From positions 1-19,832 of the forward strand of contig JANYFH010000270.1 in assembly GCA_025362705.1 (NCBI GenBank): 19,832 nt of DNA, written 5' to 3'. This stretch comes from Betaproteobacteria bacterium. GTDB taxonomy: Bacteria; Pseudomonadota; Gammaproteobacteria; Burkholderiales; Usitatibacteraceae. The notes under the pieces are model-generated. The model was not told the origin of the DNA. It saw only the letters and a program-made list of their open reading frames with translations, and ran no database searches. This document shows, one piece after another, positions 1-7,470 of this stretch; the stretch's first letter is position 1, and every line of letters begins with the position of its first letter. The translations under genes were made by a program, and so were the position numbers.

Positions 1-1793
1 CGCTTCTGCTGCTCGGCCTTCTTTCGTTCGGCAATTGCGTCCTCACGCAAGGTGGCAAGTGCAGCGTCAAACTCTGCATCCAGATCAAAATCAGGTTTGT
101 TGGTATCGAGATCGGTGAGCAATGGCTGCAACGCGGCCCGGCTTATTTCCGCTTCATCGTCCGACCCGCGGAAATGTTCAATCAATTGCGCCTGACTCAC
201 TTCGAAATCGTGATCGCGTATATACGCGGCGACACGACAGGCGGTACCAACGGAAGTCACATCATGTTCATCCACCGAAATGTCAAAACGTCCGGCCAGT
301 GCTGGTTTTAACAGCATGCGGGCAATCAACTGCGCACCGTGATCTGCAGGCGCGGTTTTGCGTCGCGGTGCGGGCGCGCCAGGCGCAGGACCACGAGGCT
401 TCCATTTGCCGAAGCTTCCCCTGTTGCTGCCTTTGTTTTCGAACGCGTTGTCATTGCCACGTGAGGATGGGGATGCGTCAGCGCCCGGATTGCTGGAAGA
501 TGCGGTACTCCCTGCCGCCACGGGAATCAGTCGCTGAATTTCGACCACTCCCAAACCGACAATGTCGGCAAGTTTTCGCTGCAACATCAGGCTCAGTGCT
601 GGCGCGGTAATTTGTGTGAGCAACGGTTTGGCCAGCATCAGCAAGCGCGTGCGGCCTTCCTCGTTGGCCAGATCGACTTGTGCGGAAAGCTCATCAAACA
701 GGAACGCGGACAAGTGCTTGGCCGCTTTGAGTTCCGCCAGAAATGCCTCTTTGCCGAGGCGGCGAACGAAGGTATCCGGGTCGTCTTCCGGGGGAAGAAA
801 CAGGAAGCGCACGTCCTTGCCATCAACCACCACCGGCAGTGATTGCTCAAGCGCGCGCCAGGCGGCACGCTGCCCCGCTTTGTCTCCATCAAAGCAAAAC
901 ACGAGGTTGTCCGCCATGCGCAGCAATTTTTGGACGTGCACCGGCGTAGTCGCCGTGCCGAGTGTCGCCACCACATTTTCGACACCGCTCTGCGCGAGTG
1001 CAACGACATCCATATAGCCTTCAACGATGATGGCGGTTTGCGTATCGCGAATTGCGCGTCGCGCGTGAAAAAGCCCGTACAATTCGCGGCCTTTCTCAAA
1101 CAAAGGTGTTTCCGGCGAATTGAGATATTTGGGTTCGCCTTGTCCGATGACGCGACCACCAAATCCGATCACGTTGCCACGCTGATCGAGGATGGGAAAC
1201 ATGACGCGATCACGAAATCGGTCGTAACGTTTGCCCTCATCGTTGTCGATCACCAGACCACATTCCACGAGCGCCGAAGCGGTGTAATCCTCAACCGCAG
1301 CCTTCAGTCCTTGCCAGTCGTCCGGCGAATAGCCAAGCCCAAATTTCGCCGCGATCTCCCCGGTGAGTCCGCGATTTTTGAAATAATCGATTGCCTTGGG
1401 TGTTTTTTTCAGTTCGCGCCGATAAAAATTCATCGCCGACGCCATGACCTCGGTGAGTGAGGCGGTCGCTTGCGCACGTTCGATTGCCTGTTCCCGATTG
1501 GCTTCCACCGGCAGTGTCATGCCAACGCCTTCGGCAAGTTCCTTCACGGCATCGCGAAATCCCATGCCGTTATATTCCATCAAAAACGAAATGGCGGTGC
1601 CATGCACGCCACAACCGAAGCAGTGATAAAACTGCTTGGTCGGTGAGACCGAGAAGGAAGGGGATTTTTCGGTATGAAACGGGCAGCAGGCCGAGTAATT
1701 TTGCCCGGCCTTCTTCAATTTGACGTGCTTGTCGATGATATCGACGATATCGACGCGGGCGAGCAATTGCTGAATGAAATCCGGCGGAATCAT
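1..1793 (-). CDS. dnaG: DNA primase DnaG (C-terminus cut by window edge)
   Basis: This enzyme makes the RNA primers for replication-fork DNA synthesis and works with the DnaB helicase. About 597 codons are visible and the frame is still open at the left edge, so the C-terminal end is missing. The N-terminal zinc-binding domain has C37, H40, C58 and C61. The TOPRIM catalytic core carries an EGYMD motif at residues 258-262 and a DGD motif at 302-304. A low-complexity Ser/Pro/Gly/Lys linker near residues 430-480 separates the core from the C-terminal helicase-binding region. The start is ATG at 1791-1793, giving an N-terminus beginning MIPPDFIQQLLARVDIVDII, which is typical of the family. No Shine-Dalgarno sequence precedes it; instead a TATAAT hexamer lies 6 bases upstream. 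In related bacteria dnaG normally follows rpsU and yqeY directly, but here a 7.2 kb cassette on the other strand separates them. Confidence 0.97.
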   Translation of the reverse strand, partial: MIPPDFIQQLLARVDIVDIIDKHVKLKKAGQNYSACCPFHTEKSPSFSVSPTKQFYHCFGCGVHGTAISFLMEYNGMGFRDAVKELAEGVGMTLPVEANREQAIERAQATASLTEVMASAMNFYRRELKKTPKAIDYFKNRGLTGEIAAKFGLGYSPDDWQGLKAAVEDYTASALVECGLVIDNDEGKRYDRFRDRVMFPILDQRGNVIGFGGRVIGQGEPKYLNSPETPLFEKGRELYGLFHARRAIRDTQTAIIVEGYMDVVALAQSGVENVVATLGTATTPVHVQKLLRMADNLVFCFDGDKAGQRAAWRALEQSLPVVVDGKDVRFLFLPPEDDPDTFVRRLGKEAFLAELKAAKHLSAFLFDELSAQVDLANEEGRTRLLMLAKPLLTQITAPALSLMLQRKLADIVGLGVVEIQRLIPVAAGSTASSSNPGADASPSSRGNDNAFENKGSNRGSFGKWKPRGPAPGAPAPRRKTAPADHGAQLIARMLLKPALAGRFDISVDEHDVTSVGTACRVAAYIRDHDFEVSQAQLIEHFRGSDDEAEISRAALQPLLTDLDTNKPDFDLDAEFDAALATLREDAIAERKKAEQQK

Positions 1794-1799
1794 GATCCG

Positions 1800-1826
1800 A
1801 TTATAAGGCGGCGCGCGCGGTGACAA
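1800..1826 (-). promoter_or_regulatory. Putative sigma-70 promoter for dnaG
   Basis: Read on the minus strand, TTGTCA (1821-1826) is followed after 15 bases by a perfect TATAAT (1800-1805). The expected transcription start, about 7 bases after the -10 box, falls at or next to the dnaG ATG (1791-1793), so the mRNA would be leaderless or nearly so. The 15-base spacer is shorter than the 16-18 optimum. This is a pattern match only; no transcript evidence is available. Confidence 0.45.
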
Positions 1827-1866
1827 TTGTGTCTGGCGAGTGGGTGCGCACCCGTATGTGACAATT
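1820..1866. promoter_or_regulatory. Direct repeat and palindrome in divergent promoter region
   Basis: The 9-base sequence GTGACAATT occurs at 1820-1828 and again at 1858-1866, 38 bases apart. Between the copies lies a perfect 12-base palindrome, GGGTGCGCACCC, at 1842-1853. The first repeat overlaps the putative -35 box of dnaG. These are reasonable candidates for a regulator-binding site in the dnaG/adhesin divergent region, but no known operator is recognised. Confidence 0.3.
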
Positions 1867-1970
1867 TGAAAAAAGTGTCCGAATTCACTCCCAAAAACAA
1901 CGGTTTCAGATAAGATGAGAGAATTAATTAAACCATTACATTAAATATAGTATCTAAGTTATTGAAAAAC

Positions 1971-1986
1971 TATAATTTTACGAATA
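1971..1986 (+). promoter_or_regulatory. Putative -10 box for the adhesin gene
   Basis: A perfect TATAAT at 1971-1976 ends 10 bases before the ATG at 1987. The stretch from about 1900 to 1986 is strikingly AT-rich compared with its surroundings. I find no convincing -35 at the right distance; a TTGAAA lies only four bases upstream of the hexamer and is too close to serve. No Shine-Dalgarno sequence is present, so a very short or absent leader is implied if this box is used. Confidence 0.35.
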
Positions 1987-3855
1987 ATGTCGCCGAATCG
2001 TACCCATGCCCTGATTGGTAAACGTATTTTCCCTCTGTGGATGAGGGATAAACGCGCGAGCCAACAACGCGCCAAAGGTCGCCACCGCAAAATTAGCCTA
2101 CTGCTGATTTCGCTCGCCATTTCATTTGGTGGCGCGACAATCCCCTTGCGAGAGGCGCGTGCGCAGGCGATAGCAGCGTGTGGCGGTGCCCCCACAATTG
2201 CCGGCATCTATGCCTGCTACAACAATGCGGTAAATGGCGCTGTTGGTGCGACGACCTCTCTAAGCCTTTCCGTTGCCAATGTATCGACCAGCCTCGGCAA
2301 TGTCAGCACTTCGTTGACGCAGACGCGCACCAGTCTTGCGAATGTCACAACCAGCCTGGGCAACGTATCGACCAGTCTCGGTACAGTCAGCACCAGTCTT
2401 GTTTCAACGATCACTCGACTCACCAACGTCTCGACCAGCGTTGGTAACGTTTCAACCAGCTTGGGCAATGTCTCCACCAGTGTGGGTAACGTATCCACGA
2501 GTCTGGGTAACGTATCGACCAGTCTCGGTACAGTCAGCACCAGTCAAGTCTCGACGATCACTCGTCTCACCAACGTCTCGACGAGTGTCGGTGCCATCAG
2601 TACCAGTCAGGTGGCGATCAGTAGCAGTCTGGGTAACGTATCGACCAGTCTCACCAATGTGTCGAACTCGCTATCGACCACCGACTCCAATTTGTCGATC
2701 GTCTCGACTGCTGCATCCAATACCCAGACCTCGGTCGTCAACGTCTCGTCCAGCTTGAACAACGTCTCGACGAGTGTCGGTGCCATCAGCACCAGTCAGG
2801 TCGCCATTAGTAGTAGCTTGGGCAGCGTCAGTTCTAGTCAAACTGCAATCAGTTCCAGCCTTGGGAACGTCAGCACTAGCCAAATCGGGCTTAGTTCCAG
2901 TCTCGGTAACCTGAGTTCCTCCGTTGTGGTTATTAACACTACGCTCATCAATGTAAGCTCGTCGGTGACAAACGTGAGCACGAGTCTGGGCGGTGTCAGT
3001 AACTCGGTAACGGGGATCAGCGCCAGCCTTGGCAACGTAAGTACGTCCGTCGTCGGCATCAGTTCAACGTTGAGTGGTGTCAGCACTTCGACTATTGCGC
3101 TGTCAACTTCTTTAAGCACTACGACATCGAATGTGAGCACGCTGAGCACTACGCTATCAACTACCAACGCCAATTTGGGGAATGTGAGTACAAGTCTTGG
3201 CGGCTTGACTACGTCCGTAATGGGAATCAGTGCTACCCTGACCAACGTAAGCACTTCGCTTACGACCGTGACTGTGACCAATACTGCGTCGATTTCATCG
3301 CTGGGCACCTCGATCACAACTTTAAGCCGCATACAATCCGAACAATCGACAGTGGTGAATTCCTCGCTTGCCAAACTGGATGGATCCGTCACGCGGCTGG
3401 ATAGCTCACTGACAACCGTGTCATCGTCACTGGTGCAATTGGCCGGTTCGATCTCGGAGCTTAGTAGTGGATTGTCAAATCTCTCCAGTGATGTGGACAA
3501 GCTACGCGGCGAGAGCAGACGCGGAATTGCTGCCGTGGCGGCGATGGGGGCGGTTGGTGTTGGCGGCAGCGCGCCGGGCGAGATGGGCATTGATATCGGT
3601 GTTGCGGGTTTCCGTGGACAGGGTGCAGTCGCGACCAGTATTTCCTACGTGACGCCGTCTGGCGTCGTCGTCAGCGCTGGCGCAAGCTATGCGGGCGGCG
3701 GAGCAGCGGTGGTGCGCTTGGGCATCGGATTCAAGATAAAGCTCGGCACAACAGCGGCTACGGCAACGGTCGCGACTGCTGCACCAGTGATACAGCCCAA
3801 TACGACGGTAACGCCGGATAACGCAGTGGTCGTCGACAAAGCAGCGTCGAAGTAA
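1987..3855 (+). CDS. Trimeric autotransporter adhesin, stalk-only, with YadA-type anchor
   Basis: This 622-residue surface protein is predicted to trimerise in the outer membrane (type Vc secretion). Residues 1-61 form a long basic leader with a hydrophobic core (about 36-52) and likely cleavage near ARA-QA (57-61). Two cysteines follow at 65 and 77. Residues about 88-505 are a heptad array, consensus LGNVSTS, with aliphatic residues at spacing 3 and 4, as in a left-handed coiled coil. Charged residues are nearly absent. Residues about 506-592 match a YadA C-terminal anchor: an R-G-I-A-A helix turn, then Gly-rich strands ending GIGFKIKLG. A Thr/Ala-rich tail of about 35 residues follows the anchor, which is unusual. 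No YadA-like head repeats are visible. The start at 1987 lies at the AT-rich boundary; ATG 2041 (residue 19) is an alternative. Anchor identity is strong; the ligand is unknown. Confidence 0.85.
   Translation: MSPNRTHALIGKRIFPLWMRDKRASQQRAKGRHRKISLLLISLAISFGGATIPLREARAQAIAACGGAPTIAGIYACYNNAVNGAVGATTSLSLSVANVSTSLGNVSTSLTQTRTSLANVTTSLGNVSTSLGTVSTSLVSTITRLTNVSTSVGNVSTSLGNVSTSVGNVSTSLGNVSTSLGTVSTSQVSTITRLTNVSTSVGAISTSQVAISSSLGNVSTSLTNVSNSLSTTDSNLSIVSTAASNTQTSVVNVSSSLNNVSTSVGAISTSQVAISSSLGSVSSSQTAISSSLGNVSTSQIGLSSSLGNLSSSVVVINTTLINVSSSVTNVSTSLGGVSNSVTGISASLGNVSTSVVGISSTLSGVSTSTIALSTSLSTTTSNVSTLSTTLSTTNANLGNVSTSLGGLTTSVMGISATLTNVSTSLTTVTVTNTASISSLGTSITTLSRIQSEQSTVVNSSLAKLDGSVTRLDSSLTTVSSSLVQLAGSISELSSGLSNLSSDVDKLRGESRRGIAAVAAMGAVGVGGSAPGEMGIDIGVAGFRGQGAVATSISYVTPSGVVVSAGASYAGGGAAVVRLGIGFKIKLGTTAATATVATAAPVIQPNTTVTPDNAVVVDKAASK
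2248..3501 (+). repeat. Heptad-coding repeat array of the adhesin stalk
   Basis: Degenerate 21-base units encode about 60 heptads of the LGNVSTS type. Longer near-copies are embedded: 2361-2445 recurs at 2508-2592 (offset 147 bases, exactly 7 heptads), and 2571-2634 recurs at 2760-2823 (offset 189 bases, exactly 9 heptads). The array contains about 26 N-x-S/T tripeptides, mostly NVS. Copies toward the 3' end are more diverged. Confidence 0.85.
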
Positions 3856-3943
3856 TCGCACTGGCGTCGGTGGCCGCTCCTCAAAACGCACACCGCATAT
3901 ATTTTTTGATATCGCCCTTCAGAACACAGCACCGGCGCATAAA

Positions 3944-5062
3944 GTGAAAAACTACAGCATCGGCATCTCCGTCTGGGTACACGCGAATGGCGACATGGGG
4001 CTCTTCGAGAATGGCCTGCGGCAGAACGTCGTGTTTCTGTATAACCTGTTTCGTGCTGCGCCAAATTGCCGACGCGTGTATCTGTTGAATCACGGCGACG
4101 GAGATACGCCGATCATCCCCCCCGGCATTCCCATCAACGCAAACGATATCGTACGCACACACGATGTCGCAGAGAAGCTGGATTTTGTGATTGCGATCGG
4201 ATCGGCGCTCGACGCCTCCTCGGTGGAGTTGCTCAAGCGCGCGGGAACAAAAATAATTGCCTACAAGGGTGGCAATGGCATCGTCATCTCCATGGAGGCC
4301 ATCATTGCGCAGCCCCCGCGTGGCGATGCGGAACGCTACTTTGATCGCGACTTTTACGATGCGATCTGGATGACCCCCCAGCACATCCGAAGCTACAAGT
4401 CATACTGCGAGACCATTTACCGATGCCCCGTATTTGAGGTACAACAGATCTGGCAACCCCTTTTTCTGGCGTCCAGAATGCCGGCGTTGAGTGCACCATT
4501 CGGCTATCAACAGGGTCGTGCGAAAAAACGTGTCGGTATCCTCGACCCGAATATCACGGTGATGAAGACCAGCCATATGCCCATGCTCGTGTGCGAAGCG
4601 GCGTACCAGCAGAGACCGGAATTGTTCGAGGCGATCTACATCACGAATGCAGTACAGTTTATGCAGAACGCCCATTTCAGCAGTTTTGCGGGCCGTCTGC
4701 AATGTGTGAAGGACAAGATCGCCACCGTCGAACCACGATTTGTAACGGCAGATTTCCTGGCGCATCATGCCGATGCCGTCGTCACGCATCACTGGGAAAA
4801 TGGCCTCAATTATCTTTATTACGATGTACTTTACGGTGCATATCCTCTGGTTCATAACTCGGAATTTATTGCCGAGTTCGGCTACTACTACCAAAGTTTC
4901 GACGCTGACTCCGGTGCAGAGGCGCTACTGCGTGCGCTGATGGACCATGACCGCAACCTTTCAGAGTACCGTCAAAACTGCGCGCGATTGCTCGAAAGAG
5001 TAAACGCGGTGGCACCTTCCAACATTGCGGCACACGAGCAATTGCTAGACGCGCTCATTTAA
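3944..5062 (+). CDS. DUF2827 protein 1, possible glycosyltransferase
   Basis: This 372-residue protein belongs to DUF2827, a family of uncharacterised proteins I know mainly from Burkholderia and relatives. It has no signal peptide or membrane segment, so it is probably cytoplasmic. Family landmarks are ENGLRQNVVFL (22-32), a central GGNGIVISMEAII stretch, and the C-terminal block HHWENGLNYLYYD beginning at residue 282, followed by YPLVHNSEF. The alternating Rossmann-like layout resembles GT-B glycosyltransferases, but that is inference, not a demonstrated activity. The start is GTG at 3944 with no clear Shine-Dalgarno sequence; its N-terminus aligns with that of the next gene. It lies 88 bases after the adhesin and 22 bases before its paralogue, which suggests one operon and a role in modifying the adhesin. 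Confidence 0.8.
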   Translation: MKNYSIGISVWVHANGDMGLFENGLRQNVVFLYNLFRAAPNCRRVYLLNHGDGDTPIIPPGIPINANDIVRTHDVAEKLDFVIAIGSALDASSVELLKRAGTKIIAYKGGNGIVISMEAIIAQPPRGDAERYFDRDFYDAIWMTPQHIRSYKSYCETIYRCPVFEVQQIWQPLFLASRMPALSAPFGYQQGRAKKRVGILDPNITVMKTSHMPMLVCEAAYQQRPELFEAIYITNAVQFMQNAHFSSFAGRLQCVKDKIATVEPRFVTADFLAHHADAVVTHHWENGLNYLYYDVLYGAYPLVHNSEFIAEFGYYYQSFDADSGAEALLRALMDHDRNLSEYRQNCARLLERVNAVAPSNIAAHEQLLDALI

Positions 5063-5084
5063 TTTTCGGCGACGACTTCCACTC

Positions 5085-6200
5085 ATGGGATTCAAAATCG
5101 GACTTTCTGCTGTTGCTGTGCAAGACGATGTTGTTGGATCGTTTTGGACTAATGGCATGACACAGAATTTGGTCTTTCTTGCGCTGCTGTTACAGCGCGT
5201 CCGTATTGTCGACGAAGTCTTTATCGTGCCAATGCCAGATGACAGCCGCGCGCATCAACCGAGCGAGGTATTCGGATTCAAACAACTTTCACTTGCGATC
5301 GCAATCGAGCAGTTGGACGTAATCATTGAAGTGGGAATGCGTGTCCCGAATGAAGCAGTCGAAACATTCCAGAAACGTGGCGGCAAGTTAGTTTCATATG
5401 TGGCCGGCAATAGCTTCGTCATGAATCTTGAGGCCATTGCGAGCGGTCTTGAGGATCGTGCGGAAGTACTGCCGCCGTTCACATTCGACGCCGTCTGGAT
5501 TACACCGCAGCATTGGCACACGAACTATTCATATGCCAAGTACACCAAATCAAGAAACACCCATCGCATCAGCCAGATTTGGGATCCCGTGATCCTGCGG
5601 CATGGGATCAGCCGTATTAAACATAATTTTTTCTATAAGCAGCGTCTGAAGCGTGGATGCTCGGTAGGAATTTTCGAGCCAAACGTCAATGTCTTGAAGA
5701 CATTCCACTTTCCGGTACTCGTGTGCGAGGCGCTTTTCCGTCGACTTCCTGAAGCGATCAATCACGTTTATGCTGCTAATACGCTGCATCTCAAAAACAA
5801 CATCCATTTCTCGGAATTCTTTGGTTCACTTGATATGCTAAAGGCCAACCACGTCACCGCTGAGACAAGGTTTCCTGTATACGAGCTGTTGGGCCAATTC
5901 GTCGACACTGTCGTAGTCCATCATTGGGAAAATGGCCTCAACTATCTTTACTACGACGCGCTCTATGGTGGTTATCCGCTGGTTCACAATTCAGAGTTCT
6001 TAAAAGATGTTGGCTATTTCTACAATTCTTTTGACGTGCAATCCGGTGCGGATGCGTTGATGTGCGCGTGGCAAACGCATGACGACAACTTCCGGCACTA
6101 CCGGGACGACAGCCGGGAGTTGCTCTGGTCCGTCAATCCTGACAATCCCAAACTTCAGCAAGATCACGCAGACCTGCTCGAATCACTATTTTCCAAATGA
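5085..6200 (+). CDS. DUF2827 protein 2, tandem paralogue, possible glycosyltransferase
   Basis: This 371-residue protein is a paralogue of the preceding gene product, alike along its whole length. Shared blocks include NGMTQNLVFLALL near the N-terminus, GNSFVMNLEAI in the middle, WITPQHWHTNYSYAKYTK, and the block HHWENGLNYLYYD at residues 279-291. A 17-base DNA stretch in that last block is identical in both genes, yet overall divergence is substantial, so the duplication is not recent. No signal peptide is seen, so the product is probably cytoplasmic. The start is ATG 5085 without a visible Shine-Dalgarno sequence. Its TGA overlaps the next ATG (ATGA at 6197-6200), implying translational coupling to the outer-membrane barrel. 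Two divergent copies suggest two donor or acceptor specificities; this is inference. Confidence 0.8.
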   Translation: MGFKIGLSAVAVQDDVVGSFWTNGMTQNLVFLALLLQRVRIVDEVFIVPMPDDSRAHQPSEVFGFKQLSLAIAIEQLDVIIEVGMRVPNEAVETFQKRGGKLVSYVAGNSFVMNLEAIASGLEDRAEVLPPFTFDAVWITPQHWHTNYSYAKYTKSRNTHRISQIWDPVILRHGISRIKHNFFYKQRLKRGCSVGIFEPNVNVLKTFHFPVLVCEALFRRLPEAINHVYAANTLHLKNNIHFSEFFGSLDMLKANHVTAETRFPVYELLGQFVDTVVVHHWENGLNYLYYDALYGGYPLVHNSEFLKDVGYFYNSFDVQSGADALMCAWQTHDDNFRHYRDDSRELLWSVNPDNPKLQQDHADLLESLFSK

Positions 6201-7360
6201 TTTCCAATATGAGAATGCTGCTTGACCGTCACCGACTCCGAATTGCAACGCTGGCGTTAATGACCGCGTTGCCCTTTGACGCGAAAGCGGTATCCGCACC
6301 CGAGCAACGACCCCCAACCGCGCCATCCGCGCAGGCCGATAACGCAAACCCGGAACTGACTCTTTCGCTTTCGCTTGAACTATCGACGGAGCCTGGAAAT
6401 GAGGCTGCGCTGGTCGGCAGGCTGGTACGCACGCATTTCTTGATCCCCGGCGACCAACTCGAGCTCGTACAGCGCTTTGGCAATCTTCGAAAGGAGTTTC
6501 TCAACAAGTATGTACGCCCCACGAATTTTCTGGGCTTCGGACTCGTTTCGCACGAAGTGCGTCTGGCGGATATTCGACAATTCATCACTTCGGAAAAGAC
6601 GCTACGCTCATCACAGGCCAGTTATCGCAATCTGTTTGCGCGACAAACGGGACTGGGTTTGGTTGGCGTCGGTTGGGGCGCGGAGGCACTGCGTCTTGAC
6701 TCAGAGGCCGGCCTTGCACCGTATCTGGCCAATTACATCGCTCGCGAGGGTCGCACCAGTCACATCGTGCCACTCCTCGCCTATTGGGCTTACGACAGAC
6801 GCCAAGCCGACGCTACATTGCCGGTCGGGCACTATGATTCTGCGGCGTCGGAGTGGGGCGGGTTCCTCGGCAACATACGCTATGCCAAGGTTGATGTTTC
6901 CCATGAGTCCTTCTGGGAAATTTCGCCGCGAATTTCGGCCGGCTTCGGGTTTTCATTAGGCTATTTGAAAGGGCTCGATGGTCACCTTAGCCCAATCACC
7001 AAACGCTATTTTGGCGGTGGTACGGGCTCAGTACGCGGCTATGAGTACGGCTCGTTAGGCCCAACCGACACTAGCGGCGCAATCATGGGGGCAGATCGGA
7101 AAGCCAGCGGTACGGCAGAGGTTTTGTGGCATGCTTTCGATATTGGCCAGACGCCCATCGTCCTCTCGGCATTCATTGATCGCGGACGTTTTTACGGGGC
7201 CGAAAATAGCGCCGTCTCAAGCGTTGCTGCCGGCGCTTCTGGATTGGGTATTTCAGTACCAGTGTCGTTCGGTTTGGCGCGTTTTTCCTTTGCGCGCGCA
7301 AGCGACGAGACGCTTCGGACTCAGCGTTTTCAGTTTGACGCGAAGGCAAGCTGGAGATGA
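6197..7360 (+). CDS. Short Omp85-superfamily outer-membrane barrel without POTRA domains
   Basis: This 387-residue protein has a signal peptide (basic residues, hydrophobic segment near 16-27, cleavage near AKA), then alternating amphipathic stretches to the end. Residues about 270-285 hold the conserved Omp85/BamA motif region: RYFGGGTGSVRGY, with Arg280-Gly281 as the signature RG of loop 6. A glycine-rich stretch and an acidic strand (GTAEVLW) follow, as in the surface-antigen (D15) barrel domain. Roughly 330 residues suffice for a 16-strand barrel, and I see no room for POTRA repeats. The protein ends KASWR rather than with the usual terminal Phe or Trp. It overlaps the upstream stop by 4 bases. 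A role in adhesin insertion is plausible from context but unproven. A different short outer-membrane barrel family cannot be excluded. Confidence 0.65.
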   Translation: MISNMRMLLDRHRLRIATLALMTALPFDAKAVSAPEQRPPTAPSAQADNANPELTLSLSLELSTEPGNEAALVGRLVRTHFLIPGDQLELVQRFGNLRKEFLNKYVRPTNFLGFGLVSHEVRLADIRQFITSEKTLRSSQASYRNLFARQTGLGLVGVGWGAEALRLDSEAGLAPYLANYIAREGRTSHIVPLLAYWAYDRRQADATLPVGHYDSAASEWGGFLGNIRYAKVDVSHESFWEISPRISAGFGFSLGYLKGLDGHLSPITKRYFGGGTGSVRGYEYGSLGPTDTSGAIMGADRKASGTAEVLWHAFDIGQTPIVLSAFIDRGRFYGAENSAVSSVAAGASGLGISVPVSFGLARFSFARASDETLRTQRFQFDAKASWR

Positions 7361-7391
7361 GCTTGGGGCAATTGATAAGCTCTGGAATCGG

Positions 7392-7427
7392 CGAGGTTCT
7401 TCAGGCAAAAATGCCTGAAGAACCTCG
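7392..7427. terminator. Perfect 16-bp hairpin between barrel and secreted-protein genes
   Basis: The arms 7392-7407 and 7412-7427 are perfect reverse complements of 16 bases with an AAAA loop. On neither side is there a clear T-tract, so it is not a textbook intrinsic terminator. It may act as a transcript-stabilising or attenuating hairpin after the barrel gene, or be a small palindromic repeat element. Confidence 0.55.
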
Positions 7428-7470
7428 TTAAACATAGACCTATGCAATGGGTTCACCTCTGAGAGAAATT

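Noticed and set aside
122..1460. Several plus-strand open frames within dnaG
   Set aside because: They overlap the well-supported primase on the other strand, have no recognisable domains, and overlap one another.
1987..2070. Canonical extended signal peptide (ESPR) on the adhesin
   Set aside because: The leader is long and basic, but it lacks the usual ESPR pattern (N-terminal MNKxY, central W, AVSE), so I call it only a long leader.
2217..2540. Long open frames on the minus strand opposite the adhesin stalk (also 2838-3590)
   Set aside because: They arise from the repetitive codon usage of the plus-strand stalk. Their own products are repetitive Leu/Thr/Val strings with no family features.
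2248..3501. CRISPR-like or tandem satellite interpretation of the regular repeats
   Set aside because: The units are 21 bases in phase with codons, have no spacers, and encode a coherent coiled-coil stalk.
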